Shown piece after piece: positions 54,166 to 63,206 of a DNA stretch of 64,000 nt. Position 1 is the stretch's first letter; each line of letters starts with the position of its first letter. Position numbers and translations under genes: made by a program. This DNA comes from Chryseobacterium gregarium DSM 19109 (GTDB lineage Bacteria > Bacteroidota > Bacteroidia > Flavobacteriales > Weeksellaceae), in assembly GCF_000430845.1 (NCBI RefSeq), contig NZ_KE387264.1:126750-190749 (forward strand), written 5' to 3'. Under the pieces are notes generated by a model, which was not told the origin of the DNA, made no database searches, and worked only from the letters and a program-made list of their open reading frames with translations.

Positions 54166-56793
54166 ATGAACAAAATTTTATTAACCATATCAGTATTTGT
54201 TAGTACTTTCAGTTTTGCTCAGAATTACAAATATCCGTTTCGAAATCCCAATCTTCCTGTCGAGCAGAGAATTGAAAATCTTCTTGGATTATTAACCGTT
54301 GATGAAAAAATCGGGATGATGATGGATAATTCCAAAGCAGTTCCAAGACTTGAAATTCCCGCTTACGGATGGTGGAACGAGGCGCTTCACGGTGTTGCAA
54401 GAGCTGGAACAGCGACTGTTTTTCCGCAAGCCATTGGTTTGGCAGCAACCTGGGACGTTCCGGAACATCTCAAAACTTTTGAAATGATTTCTGACGAAGC
54501 CCGTGCGAAATACAATAAATCTTTTGATGAAGCCAGTAAAACCGGACGTTACGAAGGTCTTACATTCTGGACTCCGAACATCAATATTTTCAGAGATCCG
54601 AGATGGGGAAGAGGTCAGGAAACTTACGGAGAAGATCCATATCTTACTTCTGTTTTGGGTGTTGCTGCGGTAAAAGGATTGCAGGGAAACGACCCTAAAT
54701 ATTTTAAAACCCACGCTTGCGCCAAACATTTCGCTGTTCACAGTGGTCCGGAATGGAACCGACATTCCTACAATGCCGAAATTTCCAAAAGAGATCTGTA
54801 TGAAACCTATCTTCCGGCTTTCAAAGCACTTGTTTTAGAAGGAAATGTAAGAGAGGTGATGTGCGCTTACAACGCTTTCGACGGACAACCTTGTTGTGCC
54901 AATAATACTTTACTTAATGAAATTCTCCGTGGTAAATGGAAGTATGACGGAATGGTCGTTTCAGACTGTTGGGCTTTGGCAGATTTCTATCAGGAAAAAT
55001 ACCACGGAACGCATCCCGACGAAAAAAGTGCAGCAGCAGATGCTCTAAAACATTCCACAGATTTGGAATGTGGAGATACATATAACAATCTTAATAAATC
55101 TCTTGCCAGCGGATTAATCACCGAAAAAGACCTCGATATTTCAATGCGCAGAATCCTGAAAGGCTGGTTTGAACTGGGAATGCTTGATCCGAAATCTTCC
55201 GTTCACTGGAACAATATTCCTTATTCTACTGTAGATTCTAAAGAACACAAGGAACAGGCTTTGAAAATGGCTCAAAAATCTATCGTGCTGATGAAAAATG
55301 AGAAAAATGTTCTGCCTTTAAATAAAAATATAAAAAAAATAGCGGTTGTAGGTCCCAATGCCGATGACGTAATTATGCAGTTGGGAAATTACAACGGAAC
55401 ACCTTCTTCAACTGTAACGATTTTAGACGGAATCAAAGCCAAATTTCCGAATGCAGAAATCATTTACGAAAAAGGAAGTGAAGTGGCAGACCCGTCTTCC
55501 AGAGCTTCTCTTTACCAGAATTTTCTAAGCCAGAAAAACGGAGAAAAAGGAATGAAGGTTGAGTTTTTCAACAATAACGAATTCAAAGAAAAACCGATCA
55601 ATACTTCGGTTAATAAAACAGGAATTACCTACAACAGTTTTGGCGGGACACAGCTTGCACCAGGAGTCGCCAGAGAAAATACTTCAGCAAGAATTTCCGG
55701 GATTTTTAAAAGCAGTTATTCGGGCGAAGTCATATTTTCTGCCGCAACATCAGACATCTACACACTTTTTGTTGATAGTAAAGAAATCGCTACAAGAAAA
55801 GGTCCGGATGCAAGACATCCTTCGGAATTCCCCGTGAAAATGGAGAAAGGAAAAGAATATCAGATAGAATTGCGCCACAGTCAAAAAGGAAAATATGTAA
55901 GCATTGCCTTTGAAGTATACAGAAAAGACCCGGTAAATTTCGCTTCAGTAAAAGATAAAGTGAAAGATGCAGATGTGATTGTCTTCGCAGGCGGACTTTC
56001 TCCAAGTCTGGAAGGTGAAGAAATGCAGGTAAGTGCAGAAGGTTTCAAAGGTGGTGATAAAACTTCAATAGAACTTCCGAAAGTTCAGCGTGAACTGTTG
56101 GCAGAATTAAGAAAAACAGGAAAACCTGTTGTTTTTGTACTCTGTACGGGAAGTGCGCTTGGTTTGCAGCAGGATGAAAAAAATTATGACGTGTTGCTGA
56201 ATGCCTGGTACGGAGGACAATCCAGCGGAACTGCCGTTGCCGATGTTCTGGCGGGAGATTACAATCCTTCTGGAAGATTGCCGATTACTTTTTACAAAAA
56301 TCTTGAGCAATTGGATAATGCACTTTCGACCACAAGCAAGCATCAGGGTTTTGAGAATTATGATATGAAAGGAAGAACCTATCGTTATATGACCGAAGAT
56401 CCTTTATATGCATTTGGTCACGGTTTGAGCTACTCAAAATTTACTTATGGCAATGCAAAATTGAGCAAAAACAGCATCAATTCTAATGAGAATATTACGA
56501 TAATCATTCCTGTTACCAATACTTCAGAAAGAGACGGCGAAGAAGTTGTGCAGGTGTATGTGAAAAGAAATAACGATGCTTTGGCTCCTGTAAAAACATT
56601 AAGGGCCTTTGAAAAAGTTTTAATTAAAGCAAAAGAAACAAAAAATATTCAATTGACTATTTCAGAAGATTCGTTCAAATTTTATGATGAAAAAGCTGAT
56701 GATTTGGTTTCAAAATCAGGAGATTATACCATTTTCTACGGCGGGACTTCTGATAATGCAGGATTAAAAAGCATCCAGTTGAAGGTGAAATAA
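54166..56793 (+). CDS. GH3 beta-xylosidase/beta-glycosidase with PA14 insert
   Basis: The start is placed at the ATG at 54166, which gives a signal peptide (MNKILLTISVFVSTFSFAQ); the frame runs further upstream, but that part is promoter. The 875-residue enzyme has the GH3 N-terminal domain (GWWNEALHGVAR, WTPNINIFRDPRWGRGQETY, KHFAVHS) with nucleophile Asp267 in VVSDCWAL. The second domain (KKIAVVGPNADD) carries a PA14-like insert (about 455-590), and a fibronectin-III-like domain (GEEVVQVYVKR) ends the protein. The sequence is of the plant-type beta-xylosidase branch, so it probably finishes xylo-oligosaccharides to xylose. Its promoter resembles that of araB. Confidence 0.92.
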   Translation: MNKILLTISVFVSTFSFAQNYKYPFRNPNLPVEQRIENLLGLLTVDEKIGMMMDNSKAVPRLEIPAYGWWNEALHGVARAGTATVFPQAIGLAATWDVPEHLKTFEMISDEARAKYNKSFDEASKTGRYEGLTFWTPNINIFRDPRWGRGQETYGEDPYLTSVLGVAAVKGLQGNDPKYFKTHACAKHFAVHSGPEWNRHSYNAEISKRDLYETYLPAFKALVLEGNVREVMCAYNAFDGQPCCANNTLLNEILRGKWKYDGMVVSDCWALADFYQEKYHGTHPDEKSAAADALKHSTDLECGDTYNNLNKSLASGLITEKDLDISMRRILKGWFELGMLDPKSSVHWNNIPYSTVDSKEHKEQALKMAQKSIVLMKNEKNVLPLNKNIKKIAVVGPNADDVIMQLGNYNGTPSSTVTILDGIKAKFPNAEIIYEKGSEVADPSSRASLYQNFLSQKNGEKGMKVEFFNNNEFKEKPINTSVNKTGITYNSFGGTQLAPGVARENTSARISGIFKSSYSGEVIFSAATSDIYTLFVDSKEIATRKGPDARHPSEFPVKMEKGKEYQIELRHSQKGKYVSIAFEVYRKDPVNFASVKDKVKDADVIVFAGGLSPSLEGEEMQVSAEGFKGGDKTSIELPKVQRELLAELRKTGKPVVFVLCTGSALGLQQDEKNYDVLLNAWYGGQSSGTAVADVLAGDYNPSGRLPITFYKNLEQLDNALSTTSKHQGFENYDMKGRTYRYMTEDPLYAFGHGLSYSKFTYGNAKLSKNSINSNENITIIIPVTNTSERDGEEVVQVYVKRNNDALAPVKTLRAFEKVLIKAKETKNIQLTISEDSFKFYDEKADDLVSKSGDYTIFYGGTSDNAGLKSIQLKVK

Positions 56794-56810
56794 ACTATTC
56801 TCAATTTAGG

Positions 56811-56825
56811 AAACCTATAAGGTTT
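56811..56825. repeat. Short palindrome in the GH3-GH51 gap
   Basis: AAACCTATAAGGTTT is a 6-bp inverted repeat around ATA. It lies in a 106-bp gap that also holds CACTGAACGTAGTCGAAGT (56848-56866), a segment resembling a repeat I recall as common in flavobacterial intergenic DNA. No terminator T-run follows, so GH3 and GH51 may still be co-transcribed. Confidence 0.45.
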
Positions 56826-56899
56826 ATCAATAAACAGAATAATCACACTGAACGTAGTCGAAGTATCTATTTTGGATTAATCCCAAAAATAAATTATCA

Positions 56900-58873
56900 A
56901 TGAAAACAAAAAATAAAATCTTCACCCTACTTCTTTCAAGTTGCGCTGCGTTTTCAACTGCGCAAACCTCAAAGTTTACTTTTGATTTGGATGGAAGTCC
57001 TACCAACATCAAAATCCAGCCAACGATGTACGGGATTTTCTTTGAAGACATCAATTTTGCAGCCGATGGTGGAATTTATGCTGAATTAATCAAGAACCGA
57101 AGCTTTGAATTTGATGAGCCTTTAACGGGTTGGAAACAGCAAAATACAAAGACGCTTTCTCCGAATTTGAATTCCGGTTTTCTGACCATTTATTCAGATA
57201 ATTCTAAAACCAATAAAAACTACGCAAGAATAACTATTCAGAATGATAAAAATTATCTTTTGGAGAATGAAGGTTTCCGAGGAATCGGGCTTCATCAAAA
57301 TTCCAGATATGATTTCAGTTTCGATTTAGAAAATGTATCAGGAAACATTTCTGCACTCAACGCGAGTCTGATTGATGAAAACGGAAAGATAATTTCGACA
57401 GTTCCTATTCTCATTAAAGGAAAAGGATGGCAAAAATATACTGCCGTTTTTTCTCCATCAAGAACGGTTGAAAAAGCAAGACTGCAAATCACTTTTACCG
57501 GAAAAGGCGTAGTAAATATGGATATGATTTCCCTCTTTCCACAAGATACTTGGAAAGGAAGAAAGGGTGGTTTACGTAAAGATTTAGTTCAAAAATTATA
57601 CGATTTGCAACCCGGATTTTTACGTTTTCCCGGAGGTTGTATCGTTGAAGGCAGAACGCTTGCCGAAAGATATCAATGGAAAAAAACATTGGGAAATGTT
57701 GCCGACAGAGAATATCTCATCAACAAATGGAGTTCAGGTTTTGCACATCGTCTCACTCCCGATTATTACCAGTCGTTCGGTTTAGGTTTTTACGAATATT
57801 TCCAGCTTTCCGAAGATTTGGGAGCAGAGCCGTTACCGATTCTAAGTTGCGGAATGGCGTGTCAGTTCAACACAGCCGAATTGGTACATTTGGAAGAATT
57901 AAATCCTTACGTTCAGGATGCTTTGGATTTAATCGAATTTGCCAACGGAGATGCTAATACTAAATGGGGAAAAATCCGTGCTGAAATGGGACATCCGCAA
58001 CCATTCAATATGAAATATATCGGCGTTGGAAACGAACAATGGGGAGAAGATTACATCGAGCGTTATAAAATTTTCGAAAAAGCCATTCACACCAAATATC
58101 CCGATATCAAAATCATTTCAGGAAGCGGACCGTCGCCGGACGGAGAATTTTTCGATTACGGCTGGAAAGAACTCAAAAAACTCAATGCACAGATTGTCGA
58201 TGAGCATTATTACAATTCGCCCGAATGGTTTACAAAAAATGCCGGAAGATATGATGCTTACGACCGTTCCGGACCCAAAGTTTTTGCCGGAGAATACGCT
58301 GCTCAGTCGGTCGGTGTAGTAAAACCGGATAATAAAAACAACTGGCAGACCGCCCTTTCGGAAGCCGCTTTTATGACCGGGCTTGAAAGAAATGCAGACT
58401 TGGTCACGATGACTTCTTACGCTCCGCTTTTTGCCCACGCAGACGGTTGGCAATGGACGCCGGATTTAATTTGGTTTAATAATTTGCAGTCTTACGCAAC
58501 GCCAAATTATTACGTTCAAAAATTGTTTTCCAATAATAAAGGAACTGATTTAATTAAAATTTCTGAAAACGGAAATGCTGTAAAAGGACAAAATCAACTT
58601 TTCGCATCCGCAGTGAAAGACATTAAAAATAATGAATTGATTATCAAAATTGTCAATACAGATTCTCGTGAAAAATCAATTGAAATCAATCCAAAAAACA
58701 TCAAATTAGGAAGCAAGTTGACCAAAACAACCTTGACAGCTTCACAACTTTCTGCAGAAAATAATTTCCAAACAGAAAATATAAAACCTCTTGAAGGGAA
58801 TTCTTTGATAAAAAAAGGGAAGTTTTCTGTTCAAATCCCACCTAATTCTTTGGTTGTTTTAAAGGTAAAATAG
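56900..58873 (+). CDS. GH51 alpha-L-arabinofuranosidase
   Basis: The 657-residue secreted enzyme has a signal peptide ending FSTAQ (about 22). It starts its mature part with IQPTMYGIFFEDINFAADGG, the GH51 signature. Residues 70-215 form an inserted CBM4-like sandwich, and the barrel follows (FLRFPGGCIVEG). The acid/base is Glu379 in GVGNEQWG and the nucleophile Glu465 in FAGEYAA. GH51 releases arabinofuranose with retention. Having a signal peptide, it acts in the periplasm, unlike the many cytoplasmic GH51 enzymes. The arabinose produced feeds the araBDA genes that follow. Confidence 0.95.
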   Translation: MKTKNKIFTLLLSSCAAFSTAQTSKFTFDLDGSPTNIKIQPTMYGIFFEDINFAADGGIYAELIKNRSFEFDEPLTGWKQQNTKTLSPNLNSGFLTIYSDNSKTNKNYARITIQNDKNYLLENEGFRGIGLHQNSRYDFSFDLENVSGNISALNASLIDENGKIISTVPILIKGKGWQKYTAVFSPSRTVEKARLQITFTGKGVVNMDMISLFPQDTWKGRKGGLRKDLVQKLYDLQPGFLRFPGGCIVEGRTLAERYQWKKTLGNVADREYLINKWSSGFAHRLTPDYYQSFGLGFYEYFQLSEDLGAEPLPILSCGMACQFNTAELVHLEELNPYVQDALDLIEFANGDANTKWGKIRAEMGHPQPFNMKYIGVGNEQWGEDYIERYKIFEKAIHTKYPDIKIISGSGPSPDGEFFDYGWKELKKLNAQIVDEHYYNSPEWFTKNAGRYDAYDRSGPKVFAGEYAAQSVGVVKPDNKNNWQTALSEAAFMTGLERNADLVTMTSYAPLFAHADGWQWTPDLIWFNNLQSYATPNYYVQKLFSNNKGTDLIKISENGNAVKGQNQLFASAVKDIKNNELIIKIVNTDSREKSIEINPKNIKLGSKLTKTTLTASQLSAENNFQTENIKPLEGNSLIKKGKFSVQIPPNSLVVLKVK

Positions 58874-58909
58874 CCCTTTAAATACCACCAATAAAAGAAA
58901 AAATAAAAT

Positions 58910-58953
58910 TAAGTGTAATATTTACATTTATTTAAAATAATAATTTATATTTG
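58910..58953 (+). promoter_or_regulatory. araB promoter: conserved upstream block plus -7 box TATATTTG
   Basis: AAGTGTAATAT starts at 58910 and is followed by ACATTTATT and the -7 box TATATTTG (58946-58953), in the same order and nearly the same spacing as before GH3. TGTAATATTTTACA (58913-58926) is a near-perfect palindrome (six of seven pairs). Downstream, TTCTCT (58959-58964) and AGAGAA (58970-58975) form a small leader hairpin. Confidence 0.7.
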
Positions 58954-58973
58954 TTTTATTCTCTCAATAAGAG

Positions 58974-58987
58974 AAATGTAAACATTT
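58974..58987. promoter_or_regulatory. Candidate Nudix-regulator operator before araB
   Basis: AAATGTAAACATTT has 6-bp complementary arms and differs at one central base from the perfect palindrome before the Nudix-type regulator (7650-7663). It lies 20 bp past the -7 box, as the other copy lies 11 bp past its box. This is a repressor-like position. Confidence 0.6.
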
Positions 58988-59011
58988 ATTAAAATTTAAT
59001 TCATCGCAAAA

Positions 59012-60709
59012 ATGAAGAAATATGTTATCGGATTAGATTATGGAACAGATTCCGTACGTGCGGTACTGATTGATACAGAAAATGGAGCTGAACTCGCCAC
59101 ATCCGTGAGCTATTACCAAAGATGGAAAGAAGGAAAATTCTGTCAGCCGGAACAAAATCAATTTCGTCAGCATCCTTTAGACCATATCGAAGGCTTGGAA
59201 AAAACAATTTCAGATGTTGTCAAAGAGAGTGGAGTAGCACCCGAAAGTATTGTCAGCATTTGTATTGATACTACTGGTTCATCACCGCTTCCGGTAAATA
59301 AGGATGGAATTGCGTTGTCTCTAACTCATGGTTTCGAACAAAACCCAAATGCAATGATGGTGTTATGGAAAGATCATACCTCTATCGACGAGGCAGAAGA
59401 AATCAACCATTTGGCAAGAAACTGGGGTGGTGAAGATTACACCAAATTTGAAGGCGGAATTTACTCCTCCGAATGGTTTTGGGCAAAAATCCTTCATATC
59501 AACAGAGTTGATGAAAATGTAAAAAATGTGGCTTACAGCTGGATGGAGCATTGCGATTATATTACGTTTCTCCTTTCCGATAATCAGGATTTGGAAACCT
59601 TTAAAAGAAGCCGTTGTGCAGCGGGTCACAAAGCAATGTGGCACGAGTCGTGGGACGGACTTCCATCTAAGGATTTCCTTGGTCAGTTAGATCCGTCTTT
59701 AGCCGAACTTCGCGACAGATTATACGATAAAACCTACACTTCTGATGAGGTTGCAGGAAATTTAAATCAGGAATGGGCAGCAAAATTAGGATTGACAACC
59801 AACACTGTGATTGCAGTAGGAACGTTCGATGCCCATTCCGGAGCAGTCGGTGCAAAAGTCGAGGAAAATACACTCATCCGAATTATGGGAACTTCCACCT
59901 GCGATATTATGGTCGCACCCAATGAAATTATCGGAGACAAAACTGTGAAAGGAATCTGCGGACAAGTAGATGGTTCGGTCATTCCGGGATTGATCGGTCT
60001 GGAGGCTGGTCAGTCGGCGTTCGGTGATTTACTGGCTTGGTACAAAGATATTTTGATGTGGCCAACCCAAAACATTTTAATGAATTCTACTTTCATCGAT
60101 GATAATCAAAAACAACAATTAAAGGAAGAAATAGAGAACAATCTTATCCGAAATCTGACTTTGGAAGCTGAAAAAATCCCTCTTTCCGAAGCCGTTCCTA
60201 TTGCATTGGATTGGGTGAACGGAAGGAGAACTCCCGATGCGAATCAGGAACTGAAAGCTGCTATCAGTAATCTTTCGCTCGGTACAAAAGCCCCACATAT
60301 TTTCAAAGCTTTGGTGAATGCCATTTGCTTCGGTTCCAAAAAAATCGTTGACCGTTTTGAAGAGGAAGGCGTGAAAATAGAAAAAGTAATTGGAATTGGT
60401 GGTGTTGCCAGAAAATCTCCGTTCATTATGCAGACGTTGGCAAATGTTCTCAATATGCCGATTGTTGTAGCAGCATCCGATCAGGCTCCGGCTTTGGGAG
60501 CAGCAATTTATGCTGCAGTTGCTGCAGGAATTTATCCCAACGTTCAGAAAGCAAGCAAAAAAATGGGTTCTGATTTTGAAGCTGAATATTTTCCGCAGGC
60601 AGAATATGTAGAAAAATATGCGGAATTAATGAGTCAATATCAGATTCTCGCTGACTTTACCGAGAACAATATCAAGTCAAAGAAGAAGTTGATCGTTGGC
60701 AGTTTATAG
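59012..60709 (+). CDS. araB: Ribulokinase
   Basis: This 565-residue FGGY-family kinase phosphorylates L-ribulose in the cytoplasm. The phosphate loop is GLDYGTDSVRAVL (residues 7-19). The segments ICIDTTGSSPLPV and MVLWKDHTS are typical of AraB, the catalytic Asp is in GTFDAHSGAVG, and the C-terminal ATP motif is GIGGVARKSPF. The length matches E. coli AraB (566). It heads araB-araD-araA-galM and has its own promoter and candidate operator. Confidence 0.95.
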   Translation: MKKYVIGLDYGTDSVRAVLIDTENGAELATSVSYYQRWKEGKFCQPEQNQFRQHPLDHIEGLEKTISDVVKESGVAPESIVSICIDTTGSSPLPVNKDGIALSLTHGFEQNPNAMMVLWKDHTSIDEAEEINHLARNWGGEDYTKFEGGIYSSEWFWAKILHINRVDENVKNVAYSWMEHCDYITFLLSDNQDLETFKRSRCAAGHKAMWHESWDGLPSKDFLGQLDPSLAELRDRLYDKTYTSDEVAGNLNQEWAAKLGLTTNTVIAVGTFDAHSGAVGAKVEENTLIRIMGTSTCDIMVAPNEIIGDKTVKGICGQVDGSVIPGLIGLEAGQSAFGDLLAWYKDILMWPTQNILMNSTFIDDNQKQQLKEEIENNLIRNLTLEAEKIPLSEAVPIALDWVNGRRTPDANQELKAAISNLSLGTKAPHIFKALVNAICFGSKKIVDRFEEEGVKIEKVIGIGGVARKSPFIMQTLANVLNMPIVVAASDQAPALGAAIYAAVAAGIYPNVQKASKKMGSDFEAEYFPQAEYVEKYAELMSQYQILADFTENNIKSKKKLIVGSL

Positions 60710-60762
60710 TTGATAGAAATCACATTCAATTTTAAAATAACAACTAATAACCAAAATTTTTA

Positions 60763-60853
60763 TGGCAACTTTATCCGCCCTCCGTTCCCGCTTTTTTGTT
60801 CCGCTTTGCTACACAAAAAGAGCTCCACTCAGGTCGGGCTGCGAGTGATTCAA
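60763..60853. repeat. Dispersed intergenic repeat, copy 3
   Basis: This begins TGGCAACTTTATCCGCCC and ends GTCGGGCTGCGAGTGATTCA. The internal arm GCTTTTTTGT pairs with ACAAAAAGAGC apart from one extra base. It occupies most of the 237-bp araB-araD gap, inside what should be a single operon, so it may alter expression of araD and araA relative to araB. Confidence 0.75.
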
Positions 60854-60946
60854 TGCTGAAACTAAATCAATAACGAGCTGAAGCCTGAAATAAGTAAACT
60901 GTAATCTTTAAATTATTTAATCTTTCAATCATTTAATAAAACTAAA

Positions 60947-61645
60947 ATGAGCATCTATAAAGAACTCCAGAGAGAATGTTACGAAGCCAATATGCAGTTG
61001 GATGCGTTGAAGCTTGTCGTTTACACATTCGGAAACGTGAGTGCCGTTGACCGTGAAAAAGGAATCTTTGCCATCAAACCAAGCGGTGTTCCTTACGAAT
61101 TGTTGAAGCCGGAAGACATCGTGATTTTAGATTACGATGCCAATGTGGTCGAAGGAAATTTAAGACCATCTTCCGACACCAAAACCCACGCTTATCTTTA
61201 CAAAAACTGGGAAAACATTGGCGGAATCTCACATACGCACGCCATTTATTCGGTCGCTTGGGCGCAGGCTCAAATGGACATTCCTATTTTTGGAACGACT
61301 CACGCAGACCATCTGACAACAGATATTCCCTGTGCACCGCCAATGCGTGATGATTTAATCGAAGGAAACTACGAATACAACACTGGAATTCAGATTTTGG
61401 ACTGCTTCAAAGAAAAGCAACTGTCTTACGAAGAAGTAGAAATGGTACTCATCGGAAATCACGGACCGTTCACCTGGGGTAAAAATGCGGACAAAGCCGT
61501 CTACAATAGCAAAGTTCTCGAAACCATTGCAGAAATGGCGTATCGCACAAAACAAATCAACCCGGATGCACCACGCCTTAAAGATTCGCTCATCAAAAAA
61601 CATTACGAACGAAAACACGGCAAAAACGCCTATTACGGTCAATAA
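60947..61645 (+). CDS. araD: L-ribulose-5-phosphate 4-epimerase
   Basis: The 232-residue class II aldolase-fold enzyme turns L-ribulose 5-phosphate into D-xylulose 5-phosphate, where the arabinose and xylose routes meet. The zinc ligands are His96 and His98 (SHTHAIYSVAWAQ) and His172 (GNHGPFTWG). The substrate segments are GNVSAVD, KPSGVPY and GTTHADHLTTDIP. Length and residues match E. coli AraD (231). It lies between araB and araA; a dispersed repeat fills the gap before it. Confidence 0.95.
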   Translation: MSIYKELQRECYEANMQLDALKLVVYTFGNVSAVDREKGIFAIKPSGVPYELLKPEDIVILDYDANVVEGNLRPSSDTKTHAYLYKNWENIGGISHTHAIYSVAWAQAQMDIPIFGTTHADHLTTDIPCAPPMRDDLIEGNYEYNTGIQILDCFKEKQLSYEEVEMVLIGNHGPFTWGKNADKAVYNSKVLETIAEMAYRTKQINPDAPRLKDSLIKKHYERKHGKNAYYGQ

Positions 61646-61688
61646 AACATTCATAATTAATCATTCATAATTCATCATTATAAAAACT

Positions 61689-63185
61689 ATGTTAACACCT
61701 CTCAATACAAAAGAAATCTGGTTCATCACCGGAAGCCAGCATTTATACGGACCTGAAACATTAGCCCAGGTTGCGGAACATTCAAGGAAAATCGTGGAAG
61801 CACTTAATATTTCTTCATCAATTCCTGTAAAAATTGTTCTGAAACCAACGGTAAAAACTACGGAAGAAATTTTTGAAACCCTTACAGCCGCCAATTTTGC
61901 GAAAGACTGTATCGGTATAGTGACTTGGATGCACACGTTTTCACCTGCAAAAATGTGGATTCGTGGATTGACCGCTTTACAAAAGCCAATGCTGCATCTA
62001 CACACGCAATTCAATCAGGATATTCCGTGGTCTACGATGGATATGGATTTTATGAACCTCAATCAGGCAGCTCACGGCGACCGTGAGTTCGGATTTATGG
62101 TAAGCCGTCTTCGCAAAAACAGAAAAGTGGTTGTGGGACATTGGGCTGACGAAAGAGTTCAGAAACAAATCGGAGAATGGAGCCGTGTTGCAGCGGGCTG
62201 GGATGATTGGCAAGGTGCAAAATTCGCCCGTTTTGGCGATAATATGAGATATGTTGCCGTTACCGATGGCGACAAAGTAGAAGCAGAAACCAAATTCGGA
62301 TTTTCGGTAAACACTTGGGGAATCGGGGATTTGGTAAGCGTTGTCAATTCTATTGGTGATGGCGAAATCAAAACTTTGATTGAAGAGTATGAAGCGTCTT
62401 ATAAAATGGCAGAATCTCTTCTTTCAGGCGGAAGCAAAAGAAAATCTCTTGAAGTCGCTGCAAGAATAGAATTAGGGTTGGAAAAATTTCTGAAAGACGG
62501 AAATTTCAAAGGTTTCTCCGATACTTTTGAAGACCTTCACGGTTTGGAACAGCTTCCCGGAATTGCCATTCAGAGATTAATGGAAAAAGGCTACGGTTTT
62601 GCCGGAGAAGGAGATTGGAAAACAGCGGCTTTAGTTCGTGCAATGAAAACAATGGGACAAGGTCTTGAAGGCGGAAATGCCTTTATGGAAGATTATACGT
62701 ACCATCTCAATCCTTCAAATCCTTCGGTTTTAGGCTCACATATGCTGGAAGTTGACCCTGTTTTGGCAGTTGACAAACCATCTTGCGAGATTCATCCCTT
62801 GGGAATTGGTGGCAAGGCAGATCCTGTTCGTCTGGTTTTCAATTCAAGAGGAAATATTGATTCTCTGAATGCTGCTTTGATGGATTTTGGAAATCATTTC
62901 AGGCTGTTAATCAACAAAACAAAAGCATTGGAAATCACGGAAGAATTACCAAAACTTCCTGTGGCAAGAGTCCTTTGGAAGCCGCTTCCGGATTTGTACA
63001 CGGCGGCAGAAGCATGGATTTTGGCTGGTGGAGCACATCATACGTGTTATAGTGAAAACATCAGTGCGGAACAATTAGAAGATTTTGCAGAAATTGCAGG
63101 AATTGAATCTCTTGTTATTGATGAAGATACGAAAATCCGTGATTTCAAGAATACCCTTCGCTGGAATGAAATTTATTGTCGTTAA
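61689..63185 (+). CDS. araA: L-arabinose isomerase
   Basis: The 498-residue cytoplasmic enzyme converts L-arabinose to L-ribulose. It starts with KEIWFITGSQHLYGPETL, a family hallmark. The metal ligands are Glu307 (FAGEGDWKTAAL), Glu334 (FMEDYTYHL), His351 (LGSHMLEVDP) and the His in HHTCYS near 450, offset by one from E. coli. The gene order araB-araD-araA is kept. It is followed by galM after 21 bp. Confidence 0.96.
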   Translation: MLTPLNTKEIWFITGSQHLYGPETLAQVAEHSRKIVEALNISSSIPVKIVLKPTVKTTEEIFETLTAANFAKDCIGIVTWMHTFSPAKMWIRGLTALQKPMLHLHTQFNQDIPWSTMDMDFMNLNQAAHGDREFGFMVSRLRKNRKVVVGHWADERVQKQIGEWSRVAAGWDDWQGAKFARFGDNMRYVAVTDGDKVEAETKFGFSVNTWGIGDLVSVVNSIGDGEIKTLIEEYEASYKMAESLLSGGSKRKSLEVAARIELGLEKFLKDGNFKGFSDTFEDLHGLEQLPGIAIQRLMEKGYGFAGEGDWKTAALVRAMKTMGQGLEGGNAFMEDYTYHLNPSNPSVLGSHMLEVDPVLAVDKPSCEIHPLGIGGKADPVRLVFNSRGNIDSLNAALMDFGNHFRLLINKTKALEITEELPKLPVARVLWKPLPDLYTAAEAWILAGGAHHTCYSENISAEQLEDFAEIAGIESLVIDEDTKIRDFKNTLRWNEIYCR

Positions 63186-63206
63186 ACTTGCAAAATCATT
63201 CAAACT

